A stretch of 7,032 nt of DNA from Aquificota bacterium (GCA_013153235.1 JAADEU010000041.1:1-7032); one strand, 5' to 3'. Positions 1 through 6,193 are shown, numbered from the stretch's first letter. The notes: generated by a model not told the origin, from the letters alone. Program-made: numbers and translations.

Positions 1-31
1 GGAACCTTATCACATCTGATAGAATTTCCAT
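1..31 (-). CDS. Possible start of a divergent gene, cut by the window edge
   Basis: On the - strand an ATG at 31-29 opens a frame that runs to the window edge and would encode MEILSDVIRF. An AGAGG Shine-Dalgarno-like motif lies six bases upstream (plus-strand positions 38-42), which is good spacing. If real, this is a gene divergent from mrp, and 32-195 is a shared control region. Only ten residues are visible, so no family can be named. It competes with the + strand frame 3-89 and both are unlikely to be real. Confidence 0.3.
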   Translation of the reverse strand, partial: MEILSDVIRF

Positions 32-89
32 AGGCTACCTCTTTACATTTTTATTCAAGATAATATTTTATAGCTGGTGGGAAACTTAA
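3..89 (+). CDS. Possible C-terminal end of a small membrane protein, 5' cut off
   Basis: A + strand frame is open from the window edge to a TAA at 87-89 and gives 28 residues, with a hydrophobic, aromatic stretch (IGYLFTFLFKIIFYSWW) like a transmembrane helix. The pattern IG...F..K...Y...E is loosely like the end of DUF2061-type membrane proteins as I remember them. An open stretch this short in AT-rich DNA can arise by chance, so this is only an alternative to the - strand start at 31. Confidence 0.28.
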   Translation, partial: NLITSDRISIGYLFTFLFKIIFYSWWET

Positions 90-122
90 TCCAGTTCAAT
101 GTTTTGTATGGTCGGAATGGGG

Positions 123-138
123 TATGATAGTGGTCATA
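123..138. promoter_or_regulatory. Inverted repeat TATGA-N6-TCATA upstream of mrp (candidate operator)
   Basis: Two perfect 5-base arms, TATGA (123-127) and TCATA (134-138), are separated by six bases. The centre is about 65 bases before the mrp ATG. A near-identical element lies at the same distance before iscU (4605-4620). The half-site size and spacing, with TGA-N6-TCA at the core, match the CRP/FNR regulator superfamily. The regulator itself is not in the window unless it is the small winged-helix protein at 4373-4552. Downstream AT-rich hexamers TATTCT (159-164) and TATTAT (164-169) could serve as the -10, with no good -35, as expected of an activator-dependent promoter. Confidence 0.5.
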
Positions 139-195
139 GCTAAAGCTGTTAAAAAAATTATTCTATTATTACTACTATACAGGCAGGAGGTCTAA

Positions 196-1266
196 ATGGC
201 ACTTCAGGGAGTAATGAACACACTGAAAAATACGAATCTTCAGGAAATCGGTGTTAGCTTTTCACTTGCTGACCTGATGAGAGACCTGAAAATTGACGGA
301 AACAACGTTTATATAAAGCTGTTTTCCCCAAGTGAAAAATACCACCAGTACCTTAAGGAAAAAGCCGAAACGGTACTGAAATCCATAGGTGCTGAGAAGG
401 TTGAAGTGGAGTTTACTTCAGAACCTCCAAAACAGCAGCAGCCTCCACAACCACCTCCAACAGCCCAGCAGAACCCATTTGAATCCAGAAGAAGAATACC
501 CGGAGTCAAAAAGGTTATCGCTGTTGCAAGTGGTAAAGGTGGTGTTGGGAAATCAACGGTGGCTGTTAATCTTGCAGCTGCACTGAAAAAGAAAGGCTAT
601 AACGTCGGATACCTTGATGCAGATATGTACGGTCCCTCTGGACCAACTATGCTGGGGGCCAAGGACAAACAGGTTATGGCAACACCAGACAACAAACTTA
701 TAGCCCCTGAATCCCACGGAATAAAAATCATGTCCATAGGACTGCTCCTTCCCTCGGAGGACACACCTGTAATATGGAGGGGTCCTGTACTGTTCAAGGC
801 CCTTTCACAGTTCCTGTTTGATATAAACTGGGGTGAAGAGCTTGATTTTCTTATCATAGACCTTCCACCGGGAACAGGTGATGTTCAGATTACACTGGGA
901 CAGACAGCGGAGATAGACGGAGCTGTAATAGTTACGACGCCCCAGGATGTTGCCCTTATTGACGTGAAGAAAGGTATCCAGATGTTCAACGAGGTTCAGA
1001 TTCCTGTCCTTGGCATCGTTGAAAACATGAGCTACTTTGTCTGTCCAGATTCAGGAAAAAGCTATGAGATATTTGGAAAATCAAAAACAGAAGAGGTGGC
1101 TAAGCAGTACTCAACGGAGCTGCTGGGAAGGGTACCTATAGAACCTAAAGTGGCTGAGTTTGCCGACCTTGGGATACCTATTGTTCTTGCCAAAGAGGAT
1201 TCCCAGTCTGCACAGGCATTTATGGATATAGCGGATAAATTAATCAGAAAAATCAGTGAGCAATAA
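196..1266 (+). CDS. mrp: Mrp/ApbC/NBP35-family iron-sulfur carrier P-loop ATPase
   Basis: This is a cytosolic SIMIBI-class ATPase of the Mrp family, whose members carry or insert [4Fe-4S] clusters into client proteins. The 356 residues are in the usual range. Residues 1-75 are a small N-terminal domain in the position of the MIP18/DUF59-like domain. Residues 77-93 are a Gln/Pro-rich linker, and 105-356 are the MinD/ParA-type ATPase domain. Visible motifs are a deviant Walker A, GKGGVGKST (113-121), switch I around DADMYGPS (141-148), Walker B DFLIIDLPPGTGD (217-229) and TTPQDVALIDVKKG (247-260). The family's C-terminal CxxC appears only as CPDS (Cys283 to Ser286), and Cys283 is the sole cysteine in the protein, so normal cluster binding by a dimer is doubtful. 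The start is set by AGGAGG at 185-190, five bases before ATG. The IscS-like gene follows after 15 bases, so the two are very likely co-transcribed. The family assignment is very safe; the cluster chemistry is not. Confidence 0.96.
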   Translation: MALQGVMNTLKNTNLQEIGVSFSLADLMRDLKIDGNNVYIKLFSPSEKYHQYLKEKAETVLKSIGAEKVEVEFTSEPPKQQQPPQPPPTAQQNPFESRRRIPGVKKVIAVASGKGGVGKSTVAVNLAAALKKKGYNVGYLDADMYGPSGPTMLGAKDKQVMATPDNKLIAPESHGIKIMSIGLLLPSEDTPVIWRGPVLFKALSQFLFDINWGEELDFLIIDLPPGTGDVQITLGQTAEIDGAVIVTTPQDVALIDVKKGIQMFNEVQIPVLGIVENMSYFVCPDSGKSYEIFGKSKTEEVAKQYSTELLGRVPIEPKVAEFADLGIPIVLAKEDSQSAQAFMDIADKLIRKISEQ

Positions 1267-1281
1267 CAGGAGGAATAACTG

Positions 1282-2517
1282 ATGATAGAAAAAAGAGGTA
1301 TTGTTTACGCAGACCACCTTGCTACAACACCGGTTCCGGAAGAAATAGTTGAGGCTATGAAGCCCTACTTCACAGAACACTTTGGAAATCCAACTTCATT
1401 ACATAAACTCGGTGTTAATGCCAAAAAGGCAATAAACAGGGCAAGGGAGCAGGTTGCAGAGCTCCTGAACATAGGAAGACCCGAGGATATCGTTTATACA
1501 TCTGGTGCCATAGAAGCCAATAACCTTGCAATAAAAGGCTTTGCAAAAGCTCCAGGTATAACAAGAAGGGGTAAGCATATTGTTGTTTCTGCCATTGAAC
1601 ACCACTCTGTACTCCACTCATGTAAGACCCTTGAGAAGGAAGGCTTTGAGATTACATACATCCAGCCTGACCAGTACGGTATCATCAGTCCTGAGAAGGT
1701 TGCAGAGGCCGTAAGGGAGGATACAATACTGGTGTCCATCGGTTATGCAAACAGGGAAATAGGTACACTACAGGATATGCCAGCCCTTGTTGCCGCTGCA
1801 AAGGAGAAAAACCCAAGGGTTGTTTTCCACTCAGATATTGCAGCTGCGGTGGGACATACACCTGTTAATGTTGAGGAGTGGGGCCTTGATATGGCTTCAT
1901 TCACAGGGCATTACTTCTATGCCCCTAAAGGTGTTGGCGGTTTATACGTAAAAAAAGGTGTCAGGCTCAAACCCCTGATTGAAGGAGGAATTCAGGAAGG
2001 AGGAAGAAGGGCAGGAACCGAGCCTGTTCCACTGATTGTTGGAATGGGTGCTGCGGCTGAGCTTGCAATCAAGGAGATGGACGACAGAGTTAACAGACTC
2101 AAAGCCCTCAGGGATAAACTGAAAAAGGGAATAGAAGAAAAAATACCTTACATACAGTTTACAGGCCACCCGGAAAAGAGACTTCCAAACCACCTGTCTC
2201 TAATTGTTATGTATATTGAAGGTGAGGCAATGCTCCTTATGCTGGATTACAACAAGATTTACACGGCATCCGGTTCTGCCTGTGTATCCTATGCACTGAA
2301 GCAGTCCCACGTTCTTGCCGCCATTGGAGTTGATAAAGAGATGTCAAACGGCTCAATAGTATTCTCCCTTGGAAGGGAAAATACAGAAGCTGATATAGAT
2401 TACATACTGGAAAAATATCCGGCTGCTGTCCAGAGACTGAGGGAGATATCCCCATTTGGACCTGAGAACTGGGATGAGTTTGCCAAGAAAGCTGACAAAT
2501 ACAAGAATGTAACATAA
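1282..2517 (+). CDS. IscS/NifS-family protein with degenerate PLP site (probable non-desulfurase)
   Basis: By overall sequence this is a class V aminotransferase-fold protein of the cysteine desulfurase group, 411 residues and colinear with E. coli IscS (404). Recognisable landmarks are DHLATTP (11-17), SGAIEANNLAIKG (74-86), EHHSV with the ring-stacking His107, the PLP-nitrogen Asp185, and the sulfur loop SGSACVSYAL with Cys334. However, the lysine that binds PLP (SGHK in E. coli) is Tyr211 in TGHY. The Gln of DATQ is Ala188, the phosphate-cup Thr of SGATE is Ile77, and the substrate-carboxylate Arg of SIRFSLG is Val360. Standard desulfuration of cysteine is therefore not expected. The retained Cys334 and the C-terminal IscU-docking region (about 334-411) fit a persulfide acceptor or cluster-assembly partner. 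AGGAGG at 1268-1273 lies eight bases before ATG. It follows mrp by 15 bases and ends at the terminator at 2524. Most pipelines would label it simply cysteine desulfurase. Confidence 0.93.
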   Translation: MIEKRGIVYADHLATTPVPEEIVEAMKPYFTEHFGNPTSLHKLGVNAKKAINRAREQVAELLNIGRPEDIVYTSGAIEANNLAIKGFAKAPGITRRGKHIVVSAIEHHSVLHSCKTLEKEGFEITYIQPDQYGIISPEKVAEAVREDTILVSIGYANREIGTLQDMPALVAAAKEKNPRVVFHSDIAAAVGHTPVNVEEWGLDMASFTGHYFYAPKGVGGLYVKKGVRLKPLIEGGIQEGGRRAGTEPVPLIVGMGAAAELAIKEMDDRVNRLKALRDKLKKGIEEKIPYIQFTGHPEKRLPNHLSLIVMYIEGEAMLLMLDYNKIYTASGSACVSYALKQSHVLAAIGVDKEMSNGSIVFSLGRENTEADIDYILEKYPAAVQRLREISPFGPENWDEFAKKADKYKNVT

Positions 2518-2523
2518 CAGCAG

Positions 2524-2545
2524 GCCTGCCACAGGCAGGCTTTTT
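2524..2545 (+). terminator. Rho-independent terminator of the mrp-iscS-like operon
   Basis: A perfect 7-bp GC-rich stem, GCCTGCC (2524-2530) and GGCAGGC (2534-2540), closes a three-base ACA loop and is followed at once by TTTTT (2541-2545). It begins six bases after the stop of the IscS-like gene. The T-run is on the + strand only, so it terminates the + operon; read from the - strand it has no T-tract. The stop codon of the convergent ClC gene (2544-2546) overlaps the T-run. Confidence 0.9.
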
Positions 2546-4301
2546 ACACTTTTCCTGTCAGGACCTTTCCTATATCGTAATCGGATATTATTCCTATCAG
2601 GAGCTTTTCTTCTTTGTTGTTTACAACAGGGGCAACCCCGACGTTGTTTTCAATAAAAATACTCATTGTCTCAAACAGGGTTAATTCCTGTGTTATACAT
2701 ATAGGGTCCGGGTTCATAAGGTCTTTAACCTTTGTTTTTTCAAGGTCCATATTACAGGCCTTTATAACATCTGTGCTTGTAATCATCCCAATCAGATGAC
2801 CTTCCTTATCCACAACAGGTAGGGCTGATATACTGTTTTCCTGCATAAACTTACTGGCATACAGTATCGTGGCATCGGGGTTTATGGTTATCACATTCCT
2901 CTCCATAACATCCTTAACCCTGTACCTGTTAAGCAGCATGTATTTGAACTCATCCTGATGTACAGGGGAGTCCAGTTTTGTGTCAACCTGACTTTTGAAT
3001 ATACTCTTTTCCCCTGATAAAAAGTGGGAAATAGCCACGGCTATCGTGGCAGGAACCAGAAGCTGGTATCCACCTGTTATCTCTGCAACAAGGATAATGG
3101 TGGATAGTGGAGCCTTGGCGGCTGCTGCGAATGTGGCGACCATACCAACCACTGTAAAGGCTGTAAGGTTGAGGGTTGAGCTTTCTGGAAAATGGAGAAT
3201 GTCGTGGAGAAAGAAAAATACCGAAGCTCCTGTCAGTCCACCAATAACAAGCGAAGGTCCAAAAACCCCACCAGAACCTCCAGAACCCAGGGTAAACGAA
3301 AATGCCGCTATAACCAGAAAAACACTTATTACGATTTTCCAGGGAGGAAAGTGGGTAAGGTTATCCATCATTATGAGCTGGAGCCAGCCGTATCCTGTGC
3401 CTATGGCTATCGGTACCGTCATTCCTATTATTCCTACAAAAAATCCCCCTATGGCAGGCTTGAATATCGGATGGACCTCTAACCTTTCAAACATCTCCCT
3501 TACGGTATCCAGGGAAAAAATCATCAGTCTGGCTATCATTGATGTAACCAGACCAAGGAATACGTATCCTACAGCATCGTACATAGAAAAGCCTGTAAAA
3601 GGGGGAAGGTGAATAAAAAACAGAGGAGAAAATCCGAAAACGGAAGCTACTATAATAAACGCTATAAAGGAAGCGATAAATGCAGGAATAAGGGTTTCGG
3701 TCTCAAAATCCTTTTTGTAAAACACCTCTGAGCTTATAATTGCCCCTGCAAAGGGAGCTTTAAACACCCCTCCTATACCTGCTCCGAGACCAACGGCAAG
3801 GGCGATGTTCCTTTCCCTTTCTGAAAGGGAAAAGAGCTTTCCAACAAATGAGCCTATTCCTGCCCCAATCAGGGCTATTGGACCCTCCTTACCTGATACC
3901 TGCCCGCTACCTATTGTTATTGCAGAAGTCACAAGTTTCCAGAAAGCCGTTTTCAGGCCAAGCTCTTTTTTTTCGTGGAAGGCTTTTATCGCGGCATCTG
4001 TACCTACACCTGCTGATTCTGGGGAAAAAAGATATACCATAATCCCCACCAAAAGACCTCCAATCATCGTGGAGACAGGTATAAGGTAGGGATGCTCCAT
4101 AACAAAGTGATAATAAAGACTTCCCCCTTCCCCAACAGGAGATGGGGGATGGTACCCTGCAAACTCAACGAGAAAAATCTCTGAAAATAGATGAATTGCC
4201 TTCAGAAAAGCAACGCCAAAAACCCCGGCAAACAGCCCGATTATAACCGGGATGAATGCATTCAGGTAGTTAAATCTATAACCCAATATATTTTTAAACA
4301 A
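2544..4301 (-). CDS. ClC-family chloride channel/transporter with C-terminal CBS pair
   Basis: This is a polytopic inner-membrane protein of the ClC family, which moves chloride or other small anions as a channel or H+-coupled antiporter. Residues 1-430 form the hydrophobic ClC core. The first selectivity loop reads GVGTDAAI (98-105) in place of GSGIP, the second is GKEGP (137-141) with the gating glutamate Glu139, and the third is GGVFGPS (344-350). At the internal proton-glutamate position of E. coli ClC (EE in that protein) I align Glu192-Val193, so proton coupling may differ. Residues about 460-515 and 525-580 are two CBS domains, which usually bind adenine nucleotides and regulate transport. 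The start is TTG (4301-4299): an in-frame TAA lies immediately upstream and a weak GGTAGG ribosome site precedes it. It is convergent to the mrp operon and lies 71 bases downstream of the small winged-helix gene on the same strand, possibly co-transcribed with it. No link to iron-sulfur assembly is evident from the sequence. Confidence 0.95.
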   Translation of the reverse strand: MFKNILGYRFNYLNAFIPVIIGLFAGVFGVAFLKAIHLFSEIFLVEFAGYHPPSPVGEGGSLYYHFVMEHPYLIPVSTMIGGLLVGIMVYLFSPESAGVGTDAAIKAFHEKKELGLKTAFWKLVTSAITIGSGQVSGKEGPIALIGAGIGSFVGKLFSLSERERNIALAVGLGAGIGGVFKAPFAGAIISSEVFYKKDFETETLIPAFIASFIAFIIVASVFGFSPLFFIHLPPFTGFSMYDAVGYVFLGLVTSMIARLMIFSLDTVREMFERLEVHPIFKPAIGGFFVGIIGMTVPIAIGTGYGWLQLIMMDNLTHFPPWKIVISVFLVIAAFSFTLGSGGSGGVFGPSLVIGGLTGASVFFFLHDILHFPESSTLNLTAFTVVGMVATFAAAAKAPLSTIILVAEITGGYQLLVPATIAVAISHFLSGEKSIFKSQVDTKLDSPVHQDEFKYMLLNRYRVKDVMERNVITINPDATILYASKFMQENSISALPVVDKEGHLIGMITSTDVIKACNMDLEKTKVKDLMNPDPICITQELTLFETMSIFIENNVGVAPVVNNKEEKLLIGIISDYDIGKVLTGKV

Positions 4302-4372
4302 TTACCTACCGCCCTGGGGTTTTGGCATATAAATAATTCTAAATGATTATACTTTTAAAACAAGGGATAATG

Positions 4373-4552
4373 CTATTTTGCAGGGGCATAGTAACATCTT
4401 TTTGGTGATTCTATCTTTCCTTCCTTTTTCAGTTTTTTAATTGCCTTCTCCACCTCTTTCTTGTCCAGCCCTGTGATTTCAGCGATTTCTCCTGTTTTTA
4501 GAGGCTTTCCGGCCTCTTCCATGGCTTTTAAAACTTTCTCCTCTACAGACAT
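4373..4552 (-). CDS. 59-residue winged-helix DNA-binding protein, divergent from iscU
   Basis: This small gene of 59 codons plus TAG starts MSVEEKVLKAMEEAGKPLKT and ends KRCYYAPAK. The helix-turn-helix reads as GEIAEITGLDKKEVEKAIKK (residues 21-40), followed by a basic wing LKKEGKIESPKRCYY (41-55). This is the typical layout of a minimal MarR/ArsR-like winged helix without an effector domain. A very strong ribosome site, AAGGAGG, lies seven bases before ATG. The lone Cys53 in the wing is its only cysteine. It is transcribed away from the iscU operon across a 127-base gap, the classic arrangement for a local or autoregulating transcription factor, so control of iscU is a reasonable inference. 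Similar short proteins ending in a KRCYYxP-like motif occur, to my memory, in other thermophiles and sulfate reducers; their targets are not known to me. Confidence 0.8.
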   Translation of the reverse strand: MSVEEKVLKAMEEAGKPLKTGEIAEITGLDKKEVEKAIKKLKKEGKIESPKRCYYAPAK

Positions 4553-4604
4553 TTCAACACCTCCTTAAAATCCTTGTATAATTATTATTTCGTAGCTATG
4601 GGTA

Positions 4605-4620
4605 TATGATTTAACTCATT
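4605..4620. promoter_or_regulatory. Inverted repeat TATGA-N6-TCATT upstream of iscU (candidate operator)
   Basis: Positions 4606-4619 form an imperfect palindrome, ATGATTTAACTCAT, in which 12 of 14 bases are symmetric about a central TTAA. Written as half-sites it is TATGA-N6-TCATT, nearly the same as TATGA-N6-TCATA at 123-138. Its centre lies about 67 bases before the iscU ATG and overlaps the upstream side of the likely -35 element (TTGAGG, 4619-4624). Candidate binders are a CRP/FNR-family regulator (core TGA-N6-TCA) or the divergently encoded winged-helix protein. Confidence 0.5.
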
Positions 4621-4645
4621 GAGGGGTTATATTATTAGATATAAA
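4619..4645 (+). promoter_or_regulatory. Candidate promoter of the iscU operon
   Basis: TTGAGG (4619-4624) as -35 and TATAAA (4640-4645) as -10 lie 15 bases apart, shorter than the ideal 17. The -10 is good (five of six matches) and transcription would begin about 27 bases before the iscU start. The shared inverted repeat would then be centred near -40, the position of class II activator sites. The surrounding DNA is AT-rich, so other hexamers are possible. Confidence 0.35.
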
Positions 4646-4679
4646 TTGAAGGCAAGGATAAAAACCAGGAGGTTTAGAT

Positions 4680-5138
4680 ATGTTTGAATATACCGAGAAG
4701 GTGATGGACCACTTCATGAATCCGAGAAACCTGGGTGAGATTCCAAATCCAGACGGCTACGGACAGTGTGGTAACCCATCATGTGGTGATGCAATGTTAT
4801 TTACCATAAAAGTAAATAAAGAAACAGATGTTATAGAGGATGTTAAGTTTAAAACATTCGGGTGTGGTTCGGCAATAGCAGTGTCCTCCGTTTTAACAGA
4901 AATGGTAAAGGGAAAACCTATAGACTACGCCCTTAATCTGACATACAAGGAGATTTTTGAAGAGCTTGGAGGTCTTCCATCACAGAAGATTCACTGCACA
5001 AACCTCGGACTGGAAACACTCCATGTTGCGATAAAAGACTACCTCCTGAAACAGGGAAGAATTGAAGAGGCTAACAAAATACCTGACTGTATAGAAGAGG
5101 AAGAAGAAGAGGGCATTGACTTAGAACACATAGGATAA
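4680..5138 (+). CDS. iscU: IscU-type iron-sulfur cluster assembly scaffold
   Basis: This is the scaffold on which iron and sulfide/persulfide are assembled into [2Fe-2S] (and then [4Fe-4S]) clusters before transfer. All three ligand cysteines and the cluster-releasing aspartate are present: GNPSCGD with Cys35 and Asp37, FGCGSA with Cys62, and KIHC with Cys106. In place of the LPPVK motif that binds the HscA chaperone it has LPSQK (99-103). Cys30 and Cys137 are additional. The protein has 152 residues against about 128 in E. coli because of a C-terminal extension that ends in an acidic run (IEEEEEEGID, 138-147), a feature I also recall in Aquifex IscU. AGGAGG at 4667-4672 lies seven bases before ATG. 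The stop TAA shares its last A with the ATG of the next gene. It is the first gene of the second operon and the obvious partner of the IscS-like protein and Mrp encoded 2-4 kb away. Confidence 0.96.
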   Translation: MFEYTEKVMDHFMNPRNLGEIPNPDGYGQCGNPSCGDAMLFTIKVNKETDVIEDVKFKTFGCGSAIAVSSVLTEMVKGKPIDYALNLTYKEIFEELGGLPSQKIHCTNLGLETLHVAIKDYLLKQGRIEEANKIPDCIEEEEEEGIDLEHIG

Positions 5139-6193
5139 TGGAGAAAAAAAGGAGAGCTATAGCTTTATATTCCGGAGGTCTGGATAGCACACTTGCAATA
5201 AAGCTTATACAGAATCAGGGAATAGACGTTATAGCAGTTCATTTTTACACAGGTTTCTGTATTACAGAAACAAAAAGAAGAAGGGGTGAGAAAAAGCCAG
5301 ACGGTTCATCTTACATGAACCCTGCCCTGAAATACGCTGCCAAATACGGCTTCAGACTGGAAATCGTTGATATCTCAGAGGATTACTTTGATATAGTCAC
5401 AAACCCAAAATACGGCTACGGTGCAAATATAAACCCCTGCATAGACTGCAGAGCCTTCATGTATAAAAAAGCAAAGGAGCTTATGAAGGAATTTGATGCC
5501 GACTTTATCGTTTCAGGTGAGGTTCTGAACCAGAGACCTATGAGCCAGCATCTGAAAGCCATGAAAACCATTGAAAGGGAAGCCGGTGTAGAAGGGCTGG
5601 TATTGAAGCCACTTTCTGCAAAGGTTCTGCCTCCAACAATACCTGAAATAAAGGGATGGGTAGACAGAGAAAAATTAGAAGGTATAGTGGGAAGAAGTAG
5701 AAAAAGGCAGCTCCAGCTTGCAAAAGAGCTGGGTATTGATGAGTTTGAACAACCGGCAGGAGGCTGTTGCTATCTTACAGACGAGAACTTTGCAAGGAAG
5801 TACCTTGAGACCTTCTCTGTGGAAAACAGAATAACAAGGGAAGACCTGTACCTCCTCACAATAGGAAGACATTTCAGGCTGCCCACCGGTACGAAGGTTG
5901 TTGTATCCAGAAACGAAGGAGAGGGTAATTTTATCAGGGGACTGAAAAACAACTACTGGTTTTTTGAGCCTGTTGGGAAAGGTGCAGTTGCCATTGCTAA
6001 AACAATAGAGGACAGACCACTGACAGAAGAAGAAATAAAAAACATAGCCGACCTTGTTGCAAGATACTCCAAAACAGATGAAGATGGTAAAATAAATATT
6101 AAATACAGCTCTCCTGCGTCTGAAAACAGAGTAGAAGGAACAGTGGAGGGCAGGAGACTGCAGGAAGAGACAATAGAAAGCTGGAGGATATAA
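5138..6193 (+). CDS. PP-loop (MnmA/ThiI-like) sulfur-transfer ATPase, probable tRNA thiolation protein
   Basis: This is an adenine-nucleotide alpha-hydrolase-fold protein of the kind usually annotated as tRNA 2-thiouridylase or tRNA methyltransferase. It starts with the ATP pyrophosphatase loop SGGLDST (12-18). Residues 99-104 read NPCIDC, matching the NPC catalytic-cysteine region of MnmA with a second Cys (Cys101, Cys104). GRSRKRQ (185-191) and PAGGCCYL (206-213; Cys210, Cys211) follow. The C-terminal part, about 240-280, contains IGRHFRL and VVVSRNEGEGNFI, resembling the NFACT-R/DUF814 RNA-binding domain (moderate certainty). ATP probably activates a tRNA base or small substrate by adenylation and sulfur arrives on a cysteine. 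The CxxC plus the CC pair could alternatively bind an iron-sulfur cluster, as in TtuA-type enzymes. It overlaps the iscU stop by one base and the TusA-like gene by one base, placing an acceptor next to a sulfur relay. The precise substrate cannot be read from sequence. Confidence 0.85.
   Translation: MEKKRRAIALYSGGLDSTLAIKLIQNQGIDVIAVHFYTGFCITETKRRRGEKKPDGSSYMNPALKYAAKYGFRLEIVDISEDYFDIVTNPKYGYGANINPCIDCRAFMYKKAKELMKEFDADFIVSGEVLNQRPMSQHLKAMKTIEREAGVEGLVLKPLSAKVLPPTIPEIKGWVDREKLEGIVGRSRKRQLQLAKELGIDEFEQPAGGCCYLTDENFARKYLETFSVENRITREDLYLLTIGRHFRLPTGTKVVVSRNEGEGNFIRGLKNNYWFFEPVGKGAVAIAKTIEDRPLTEEEIKNIADLVARYSKTDEDGKINIKYSSPASENRVEGTVEGRRLQEETIESWRI

Noticed and set aside
104..128. TTGTAT (104-109) and TATGAT (123-128) as the mrp promoter
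   Set aside because: The spacing is only 13 bases, too short for a normal promoter; TATGAT is better explained as part of the inverted repeat.
1494..1739. Long open frames antisense to the IscS-like gene (also within 1399-1621, 1942-2193 and 2237-2515)
   Set aside because: They lie entirely inside a well-supported gene, have no good ribosome sites and give Ser/Leu/Tyr-rich peptides typical of reverse-frame translation.
1912..1914. Loss of the PLP lysine as a sequencing error or pseudogene sign
   Set aside because: Lys to TAC needs more than one base change, three other active-site residues are changed as well, and the frame and expression signals are intact, so an error or random decay is unlikely.
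2995..3612. A 205-codon + strand open frame inside the ClC gene
   Set aside because: It is an exact shadow of the ClC membrane domain: the - strand protein has all family motifs, while this frame has no recognisable domain and no ribosome site.
4346..4351. TATAAT on the - strand 45 bases upstream of the ClC start, as a separate promoter
   Set aside because: The -10 is perfect but the hexamer 17 bases upstream (AGCATT) does not resemble a -35, and AT-rich gaps yield such matches by chance. Read-through from the winged-helix gene is as likely.
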